64,000 nt of DNA, taken from positions 96,224,202 to 96,288,201 of the forward strand of contig JAVIAB010000124.1 in NCBI GenBank assembly GCA_032433765.1, read 5' to 3'. The notes under the pieces are model-generated. The model saw nothing but the letters and a program-made list of their open reading frames with translations, searched no databases and was not told the DNA's origin. Origin of the DNA: Megaustenia siamemsis (taxonomy: Eukaryota > Mollusca > Gastropoda > Stylommatophora > Ariophantidae). Shown here one piece after another: positions 57,165-64,000 of this stretch; the stretch's first letter is position 1; the number at the start of each line of letters is the position of its first letter. Made by a program: the position numbers and the translations under genes.

Positions 57165-59337
57165 TCAGTGCGACGATTGTGACTTGTCACAGCTTTCCAC
57201 CAGAGATTTGAAGTCCACTTCCATTTTTGACGTGGCGATTCGGAGAGTATGGGACATGTCGAATCGGTCATTCTGTTCCTGGTCTTAGATTTAATTAACT
57301 TCATGGAAGAGAATGTTGTCTCGCAGAGATATGTGCTGCCGAATATAGAGCACATCATTAGTGTCCATTTTCTCAGACACGGGTAACGTTCATTTGGTAG
57401 CAATTTCCAGAAGTCAGCTCCTAATGCCTTTACAGTACTGAGGAAGGGGTCACACTGAAGGTCACACAACTCTAGTTGAAGATCTGATGGCTGGCACTCC
57501 ACTGTGCACTTAATTGGGTTATTAAAAAGTTCCGTTTGCGGACGAAACATTTCAAAATCTTGAAATCGTCGATCAAATTCACAAATAAAATGTTCAATGT
57601 CAGCTGCGTACTTACTGAAGTTTGCACTTTCTATCTCTGACAACAACTGCTTACAACTTGAAAAATGGAACAGATCATTTTTTTGCAAAGAAAGTCTAAA
57701 TAGATTCAGCTTCTTTTTAAAACCATCAACATATCCCATCAATTGAAAAATGGTTTGCTCTTCCCCTTGTAGCTGCAAATTCAATATGTTCAAATGTTGT
57801 GTGATGTCTGTGAGATATGCCAGATTATGAAGGAAATTAATGTCTTTGAGTGCATGTTGAAGATCAATGGAGCATGGTAAGTTCTCTCGCAGGAAGTCAT
57901 AAATGTCATTCTTCAGTTCAAAAAATATTATTAAACATTTCTCTCGACTAAGCCATCTTACTTCTGTATAAAGCAGGAGATCACCGTAGCTAGAATCTAC
58001 TTCCTCTAAAAATGATAAAAACTTCTTGTGATTTAAAGACTGGTGTCCTCCTCTTATCAAATTTGTTATTTTCACAACAGTAGCCATGGTGTCTTTTAGA
58101 TTTATGGACTTTGCACAAAGGGCCTCTTGATGAATTATGCAATGCAATGTAGGTACGTTAATTTTGTTTTGCTTTAGAAGTCCAACAAAACCAGTATTTG
58201 AACCAATAAAAGCTTTGCAACCATCAGTACACACTGCAGACAACTTTCCAAAACCACCTACTTCATCTACGGCACTATGAACTGCAGAAAATATGTCTGT
58301 CCCTCTACAAGTGTCATGCAAAGAGCAAACTTTCAACAATTCTTCAATAACAGTAAAATCCTCCTGGATAACTTTAACAAAAATAAGAAGCTGGCAAGTG
58401 TCAGTGATGTCAGTACTTTCATCAATCGCGAGCGAAAAATATGAGCAGTTTTCAATACAAGATTTTAAACTTTGAGACAGTTGCAGACTGATGTCTTCTG
58501 TTCTTCTGGCTACAGTTTGTTTTGAAAGAGGCACAGATTCAAATTCTTTGGCTATTTTTTCTTGACCGAATGCCTTTGCCATTTGAATCGCACATTTCTT
58601 CACAAAATTTCCGCCAGTAAAGGGTTTTTTAGATTTTGCAAGCTCATAGGTAACTGTATATGATGCAATGATCGATGGCTCTTTAATTTTATTGCCCTTT
58701 GTATACATACTTTGCTGTTGATTCAACTTTGTCTTCAGCTATTCAACCAAAAGCTTCCTAGCTTCAATGCTATGTTTCTCATACATGTTTTGATGATGTG
58801 TGGCATAGTAAAGTAAAAAAAAAGTAAAGTACCCCCCGTCACGCCAAGTGGCGTATAGGGAAATATGGTGTTAGTGACCCTATATTTTACAGACCTTCAG
58901 CACATGATTTTTGGGGTAATGTGGTCGGTATTACGCCCGTGCTGCTTTTACTTTCCCAGAAAAAATCCGGTACCCATTTTAAGGCTGGGTGAACCCGGAG
59001 CCGTCGGTTGGGATCGAACCCTACCCCTTGTCCGTAGTAGTCCAGTTCACTAACCACTGAGCTATCGCGGCTCCTACTAATTTTTAGGGAATTAGTAAAA
59101 CCCAGGTGTCCTCGCCAGGATTACGAACCCCGGCTGTTGCCGTGGTAAGCCAACCGCCTATCGATTGCGATGTGTGGCATAGTGCCGTTTTAAATTATAT
59201 TCCTTCAAAACGGCTAACACTTGAACGCAAATTAAGCACTGAGGTTTACTATCCTTATTGAAGATGAACAAATAATCTAATTCCCATTCAGGTTTAAATA
59301 TGCGATTTTCACAATCAACTTTTCTACGTTTTAACAT
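57165..59337 (-). pseudogene. hAT transposase, disrupted by a SINE, one stop and one frameshift
   Basis: ATG at 59337 opens MLKRRKVDCENRIFKPEWEL, a zinc-finger region (CLICVQVL...HYATHHQ) that is cut by the SINE at 58810-59168. Removing the SINE and one TSD copy keeps the frame, leaving a single TAG (58739-58741). The following 500+ codons are open: catalytic core SLAIDESTDITDTCQLLIFV, SAVCTDGCKAFIGSNTGFVG, the hAT-typical YTEVRWLSREK and, near the end, CETTFSSMKLIKSKTRNRMT, which carries the third acidic residue in the dimerisation region. A frameshift near 57255 replaces the normal C terminus; in the other frame DMSHTLRIATSKMEVDFKSL runs to a stop at 57165. In vertebrates a related transposase is fused into GTF2IRD2. 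It would act in the nucleus on its own terminal repeats; this copy is inactive. Confidence 0.92.
58810..59168 (-). repeat. SINE A with an extra tRNA-like head, inserted in hAT transposase
   Basis: Flanked by exact 15-bp duplications GATGTGTGGCATAGT (58795-58809 and 59169-59183). On the minus strand it starts with a tRNA-like unit of its own (CGGTTGGCTTACC, then GGGGTTCGTAATCC; about 59100-59165), followed by an A-rich linker and a complete SINE A (box A TAGCTCAGTGG, box B GGTTCGATCC, normal body and tail). So the mobile unit is a dimer. No other SINE A copy here has the extra head. Confidence 0.93.
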
Positions 59338-59757
59338 GATTTAATACAAAATCTCACATCAAAGTTAAAAGTCACAGAATGTTGGTCCACTATCGAAAAT
59401 AAGTCCAGATTTGACAGTTATACACAGACTTGTGTTTGACAATGAAATCAAAAGATTGTGACCAAATAAACACGTTGTAGTCATTTTATGGACAAGACAA
59501 GACGATGGGATCAAAGGGAATGAAGGCGAACAGTGAAACATTTTGAATGTAACTTCAAAGACAGAATTAGAGCTACGAAGTCCCCTCACCCTGTCCCTCC
59601 CAACCTCATTAACCCTTACCGCGAAATGAAAGAGCCACCACAAGTCCAGACGACAAATGTTGAGCCAAAGATCTGACGCTATCACCGCACTGACAATAAA
59701 GCAACTTTGCGGTACCAACTCCAAGCAAAGACTTTGAATATTGTCGGCACCATTAGT

Positions 59758-59763
<6 letters not shown>

Positions 59764-59808
<45 letters not shown>
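59764..59808. repeat. (TG)n microsatellite
   Basis: About 45 bp of TG dinucleotides inside the hAT element, upstream of its transposase. Confidence 0.97.
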
Positions 59809-59812
<4 letters not shown>

Positions 59813-60211
59813 GAAATTATGTTGCCAATCTAGCTGTTGCGAGAAATTGACAGAGATTTTCAAATTGTGTATTCTTGAACGATAGAAGAGTTAACTCCGA
59901 CACGGATTAAAACCAGGAGAAATCCGCTATTAGGGGTAAAAAATGAAGTAAGTCCGTGGAGCTTCGCGGGCCAAGAAAACTAGGCTGCCGGGCCGCCATT
60001 TGGCCACCCCTGATCTGATGTGTAGAGCAACAACTGATTAGAAACAAGGGTGGTATTCATTATGATAAGTGGTTCCCAAACTATCATGGCCTTCCGTCCT
60101 TTCATTGGGAAAACAATTTTCTCTGCGCCCCTTGGACATCTATATATTTTTTAAAGAAAACAAAGAGAAAGATGTAGTGACAAATTTATAGTTCTATTAT
60201 GTAACTACGTA

Positions 60212-61533
60212 GGGAGGTCAAAAAGTAATGCACACCAATTTTTTTCTCGGAAACTATTCGGGAAAAATGTGTGAAATTTTCACAGATTGTAGCTGAACAT
60301 CCCCTTGACACTACCTATTTGTCAACATAATCTCCGTCCAAGCGTATTGCCTTACGCCATCGCGAAACTAGGTCATGAATTGTTTGTACCAAGTTTTGTC
60401 CTGCTCGCGTAGCCATTTTTTAACTGCACGGATCACACTCACATTATTGTCAAAGTGTGTCCCACGCAGGAATTTTTCGAGTGGTCCAAACAGATGGAAA
60501 TCTGAGGGAGCCAGATCAGGGGTGTAAGGAGGATGGGGCAGTACAGTCCAACCAAAGTTGTTGATTGCTTCCCGTGTTACCAGACTTGTGTGAGGGCGTG
60601 CATTGTCATGTTGAAGCAACAAATCTGCAGATGGCTTATTAGGCCGAGCTCTGTGGAACCGATTTTTGAGTTTTGTCAGTGTATTGAAGTAAGCTGTCGA
60701 GTTGATTGTCTCACCTCTTGTCATTACATCAACAACAATCACACCATCAATGTCCCAGAAGACAGTGATTATCACCTTTCCGGCTGATGGAGATGTTTTG
60801 AATTTTTTTCTTTTTGTGACTGCGGATGATGCCATCCCATTGACTGCATTCTTGTTTCAGGCTCATAATGTGCCCACGTTTCGTCACAGGTAACAATTTT
60901 TGACAAAAACATTTCTCCTTCAACACCGAAACGCTCCAACAATTCAGAACAGAATGTTTTCCTTTGAACTCTGTGATCATTTGTTAGGCACCGAGGAACC
61001 CATCGAGCGCAAATCTTTGGATATCCGAGAGTTTTAAAAATTGCGATTGCACTTCCCTTGCTGAATGTAAGCTGCAATGCCAATTGCTGACTAGTGATAC
61101 GCCTATCCTTACGAATAATGGCATCAGCCCGGTTTAACATGTCTGTGCTGGTAGCCGAGGCAACACGTCCAGAACGCGGTAAATCATGCAGCTCCACTCG
61201 TACACTTTCTGCAGCTTTAATTCTCTGAACCCAGCGACTAACTATGCTCCTATCGACTGCAGAACATTTGTACACTGCACACAGTCGTTTATGAATGTTT
61301 GCCACAGTTTCTTTTTCCGCAACCAGAAATTCTATGACAATTCGCTGTTTTTAACGGACATTGTTGACAAGCTCCAATTTAACGGTTCATAGATTGCGTA
61401 ATATTTATCAAAATGCTGTGCAATTTGGTGCACATAATTGGAACATGTCATATTCCAAGTGTGCAAAATTTCATATTCCTATCTTTATTATTAGCCGAGA
61501 AAAAAATTGGTGTGTATTACTTTTTGACCTCCC
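60212..61533 (-). mobile_element. mariner (DD34D) transposon with terminal inverted repeats
   Basis: The left end GGGAGGTCAAAAAGTAATGC, followed by ACACCAATTTTTTTCTCGG, is mirrored at the right end (CCGAGAAAAAAATTGGTGTG to GACCTCCC), about 38 bp with few mismatches. The left flank is TA; the right flank is TT followed by TA, so the target duplication is damaged or the ends are off by a few bases. The interrupted sequence is the second hAT family, as shown by the uninterrupted left arm at 56400-56790. Confidence 0.9.
60368..61361 (-). pseudogene. mariner transposase, two frameshifts
   Basis: ATG at 61361 (MSVKNSEL) shifts frame almost at once into IVIEFLVAEKETVANIHKRL, the first helix-turn-helix region, then SAVDRSIVSRWVQRIK and ITSQQLALQLTFSKGSAIAI. 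The first catalytic Asp is in TCDETWAHYEPETRMQSMGW. A base missing in the A-run (60803-60809 on the plus strand as Ts) shifts the frame before KKFKTSPSAGKVIITVFWDI-type sequence. The second Asp is in LLQHDNARPHTSLV and the third in YTPDLAPSDFHLFGPLEKFL, with 34 residues between them, which defines a DD34D mariner. Length (about 330 codons) is normal. Two single-base shifts make this a young but dead copy. Confidence 0.9.
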
Positions 61534-61717
61534 TTTAGTATGTGTCTACCAACCCCTAACAACACATAACATAACATATTATAGAAAGATGTTGCAAAAA
61601 CGACATACCGAAACTTGAAATTACAAAATTATTAATCAACAACAGTAACAATTACTTCGTATATACAAAAATGTATATAATAAAATATAACATTAACATT
61701 TAAAATATGTGAATAAA

Positions 61718-62115
61718 GAATCATGGACAATAGACAAACAAATGAAAAGACGATTAGAGCCCACAGAGATGGGATTTCTCAGAAGAATGTTGACAGTTCC
61801 CTGGACATATAAAAAGACCAATGAGGAAGTTCTCAAAGAGGCCAACACAAAAAGGCAGCTTCTAAAAAAAACATAAGAAAGAAACAATCAACATTTTTCG
61901 GGCACATCATGAGAAGAGGAAAGTTGGAATACTTGGTTATAACTGTCAAAATAAAAGGAAAGAGAGATCGCGGACGACAAAGAGAGAAAATACTGGATAG
62001 CTTGGTGTCATGGCATGGAAAACAGTCAACAACAGAGCTGATACGATGCACTGTAGATAGAAGATTGTGGAGGGACATGATCACCTGCGCCAACTGGTAT
62101 GGCACATGATGATGA
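61718..62115 (+). mobile_element. LINE family delta 3' fragment with TSD
   Basis: Inserted in the second hAT family between 8-bp duplications TGAATAAA (61710-61717 and 62116-62123); the left arm at 56400-56790 shows the empty site. The coding remnant reads KRRLEPTEMGFLRRMLTVPW, TKRQLLKKT with a frameshift, then TFFGHIMRRGKLEYLVITVK, KRDRGRQREKILDSLVSWHG and CTVDRRLWRDMITCANWYGT, stopping at 62107. The tail is (GAT)n. Confidence 0.88.
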
Positions 62116-62218
62116 TGAATAAATAATATACTAATGAGAAGGTTGAACTTGGTGGGCTGTTATCAATTGTTTAATGTTCTCCTCTAGTATTGTCATCTTA
62201 AATCACCACGATTGATTA

Positions 62219-62560
62219 TTAATTGAATTTGGGTCTTTCTTTAGTTAACAGATTTGTGAGCGCACTGAATCCACGCTCTACTAAACATGATAAAGGAAAT
62301 GCAATCAACAACTTGTGTACGACAGTCTGTAATCCAAGATAAAGTGTTGGTCTCTGCTTGTGCAGCCAGAAATGCTGGTAGCCATCTTTAAATTTCAGTT
62401 CCCGATTTGTTCTTACTTCAACTAGTAGTTCATGTAATATAAGAGATTCTTCCGTGTTTGTACTTGAAAAAGGGCTCTGAACCCAGTCAGGCCTATTCAT
62501 TGTTAGAATAAATTTAAATAGTTGATTGAAGACCAAATAGAGAGCCTCTAATTCTGACAA
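62219..62560 (-). pseudogene. hAT transposase C-terminal fragment (ZBED/FAM200-like)
   Basis: A 113-codon frame ending LIAFPLSCLVERGFSALTNL and LTKERPKFN. The LVERGFSA-x-TNLLTK motif is the C-terminal dimerisation/catalytic region of the ZBED5/FAM200A group of domesticated hAT transposases. It differs from the CETTFSSMKLIKSK type in the complete hAT next to it, so two hAT lineages meet here. The upstream part is missing. Confidence 0.82.
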
Positions 62561-62565
62561 TAGCT

Positions 62566-62605
62566 AAGACTATACGTAAGATAATAGGTTAGACAATAAA
62601 AAAAA
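62566..62605. repeat. left edge of the 12-bp array
   Basis: CGTAAGATAATAGGTTAGAC resembles the array at 62868-64000, which suggests the SINE at 62606-62857 landed within the array's edge. Confidence 0.5.
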
Positions 62606-62857
62606 ATAAAGTAAAGTACCCCTGTGACGCCAAGTGGCGTATAGTATAGGGAATATGGTGTTACTGACCATAAATTTGACAGACCTTCGGCACATTATTG
62701 TTAGGGTAACGTTGTCAATCCGTGCCGCTTTACTTTCCCAGAAAAAAATCTGGTACGCAATTAAAAGCTGGGTGAAACGGAAGCCGTCGGTTGGGATCGA
62801 ATCCTACTCTTGTCCTCTGTAGTCCAGCTTACTAACCACCGAGCCATCGCGGCTCCT
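62606..62857 (-). repeat. SINE A copy, full length
   Basis: The minus strand has AGCCGCGATGGCTCGGTGGT as the head (box A changed by two bases), a GATCCCAACCGACGGCTTCC segment, the body and the GCCACTTGGCGTCACAGGGG tail with TACTTTACTTT. There is a small internal duplication (TATAGTATAG). Confidence 0.88.
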
Positions 62858-62867
62858 GTAAGACACT

Positions 62868-64000
62868 AGGAAAGAAAATATATAAAACAATAGGTAAGAC
62901 AATATGTAAAACAATAGGTACAAAATAGGTAAGACAATATGTAAAACAACAGGTAAAACAATAGGTACAACAATAGGTAAGACAGTATGTAAAAGAATAG
63001 GTAAAACAATAGGTACAACAATAGGTAAGACAATGGTTAAAACAATAGGTAAGACAATAGGTAAGAAAATAGGAAAACAATAGGTAAGACAGTAGGTAAA
63101 ACAATAGGTAAGACAATAGGTAAAACAATAGATAAGACACTAGGTAAGACAATAGGTAAAACAGTAGGTAAGACAATAAATAAAACAATAGGTAAGACAA
63201 TAGGTAAAACAATAGGTAAGAGACTTGGTAAGACAATAGGTAAAACAATAGGTAAGACATTAGGTAAGACAATAGGTAAAAAAGTAGGTAAGACAATAAA
63301 TAAAGCAATGGGTAAGACAACAGGTAAAACAATAGGTAAGACACTAGGTAATGCAATAGGTAAAACAATAGGTAAGGCAATAGGTAAAACAATAGGTAAG
63401 ACATTAGGTAAAACAATAGGTAAGACACTAGGTAAGACATGAGGTAAAATAGTAAGTAAGACAATAGGTAAGACACTAGGTAAGACACTAGGTAAGTCAA
63501 TAGGTAAAACAGTAGGTAAGACAATAGGTAAAACAATAGGTAAGACAATAGGTAAAACAATAGGTAAGACACTAGGTAAGACATTAGGTAAAACAATAGG
63601 TAAAACAATATGTAAGACACTAGGTAAAACAATAGGTAAGACCCTAGGTAAGACAAAAGGTAAAACATTAGGTAAGACAATAGGTAAAACAATAGTTAAA
63701 ACAATAGATAAAACAATATGTAAGACACTAGGTAAGACAATAGGTAAAACAATAGTTAAGACAATAGGTAAAACAATAGGTAAGACAATAGGTAAAACAA
63801 TATGTAAGATAATAGGTAAAACAATAGGCAAGACACTGGGTAAGACAATTGGTAAAACAGTATGTAAGACACTAGGTAAGACACTAGGTAAGTCAATAGG
63901 TAAAACAGTAGGTAAGACAATAGGTGAAACAATAGGTAAGACAATAGGTAAAACAATAGGTAAGACCCTAGGTAAGACAAAAGGTAAAACATTAGGTAAG
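62868..64000. repeat. 12-bp minisatellite with 24-bp higher order, at least 94 units, continues past window
   Basis: The basic unit is AGGTAAAACAAT alternating with AGGTAAGACAAT or AGGTAAGACACT, so the better-conserved period is 24 bp. The array is still running at the last base. It stays open on the minus strand in more than one frame (VLPI and SYLL periods) because 12 is divisible by 3; these are not genes. Confidence 0.97.

Larger units (their letters stand above)
56964..60012 (-). mobile_element. complete hAT transposon (GTF2IRD2/Charlie8-like) with 8-bp TSD
   Basis: The left end reads CAGTGGTGGCCAACTTGAGG and the reverse complement of the right end reads CAGGGGTGGCCAAATGGCGG: matching hAT-type terminal inverted repeats. 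The flanks are an exact 8-bp duplication ATCTGATG (56956-56963 and 60013-60020), the length typical of hAT. The element is 3,049 bp including a 374-bp SINE insertion and encodes one transposase on the minus strand. A (TG)n microsatellite lies near its 5' end (59764-59808). Confidence 0.95.
60070..62560 (-). mobile_element. second hAT family (ZBED/FAM200-like), right copy, interrupted
   Basis: The terminus is near 60078 (GTGGTTCCCAAACTATCATG, a hAT-like end) and is followed by the same sequence as the left arm at 56400-56790, with a mariner inserted at 60212-61533 and a LINE delta at 61718-62115. The coding remnant at 62219-62560 belongs to it. The 5' end is not visible; it fades near 62565, where a tandem array starts. 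Confidence 0.75.

Noticed and set aside
62832..63992. Hydrophobic VLPI/SYLL repeat proteins that look like membrane proteins
   Set aside because: They are by-products of the 12-bp array in more than one frame at once.

Overview
This window looks like non-coding-rich nuclear DNA from a mollusc, most probably a heterobranch gastropod. The evidence is indirect: two genes for intron-split rhodopsin-class GPCRs of the kind annotated as gastropod chemosensory receptors, AT-rich sequence, several tRNA-derived SINE families, many decayed non-LTR retrotransposon fragments, DNA transposons and long minisatellites. No species can be named from the sequence alone.

Host genes. Only two are convincing, both on the plus strand. 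GPCR gene 1 is complete: exon 1 (11555-11783), exon 2 (19829-20043) and exon 3 (20531-21118) join with matching phases at GT/AG sites into a 343-residue seven-transmembrane receptor. GPCR gene 2 shows exon 2 (44778-44992, also 215 bp) and exon 3 (50879-51511); I could not find its first exon. Introns of both are filled with transposons and tandem repeats. A short conserved Cys-rich segment (31969-32333, minus) is a probable gene or element fragment.

Layout. 1-2250: microsatellite, a 27-bp minisatellite and a ~60-bp repeat. 2248-4517: 5'-truncated RNase H-bearing LINE with a target-site duplication (TSD). 5650-7961: chimeric SINE next to an IS630/Tc1-like DNA transposon. 9000-11160: SINE and a second RNase H LINE. 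11555-21118: GPCR gene 1, with LINEs, nested LINEs and SINEs inside its 8-kb intron. 22360-25000: RNase H and reverse-transcriptase debris. 25180-30020: four tandem arrays (81, 41, 29 and 24 bp) and an inverted pair with hammerhead-like cores. 31-43 kb: LINE fragments, a SINE-in-SINE nest, two dimeric SINEs and a second inverted hammerhead-like pair. 44778-51511: GPCR gene 2, whose intron holds an 18-bp array and a second IS630/Tc1-like copy. 55285-62560: a transposon nest. 62570-64000: a 12-bp array running off the end.

The most informative region is 56400-62560. A complete hAT element (56964-60012) has matched terminal repeats and an exact 8-bp TSD. A SINE with an exact 15-bp TSD is inserted in its transposase frame. 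Around it lie inverted arms of a second hAT family; the right arm is split by a mariner and by a LINE with its own TSD. The order of insertion can be read directly.

I found no CRISPR array, rRNA gene, true tRNA gene or operon-like system. The candidates for something under-described are the dimeric/chimeric SINE families, the IS630/Tc1-like element with about 83 residues between its second D and its E, and the microsatellite-centred inverted pairs with hammerhead-ribozyme-like cores.
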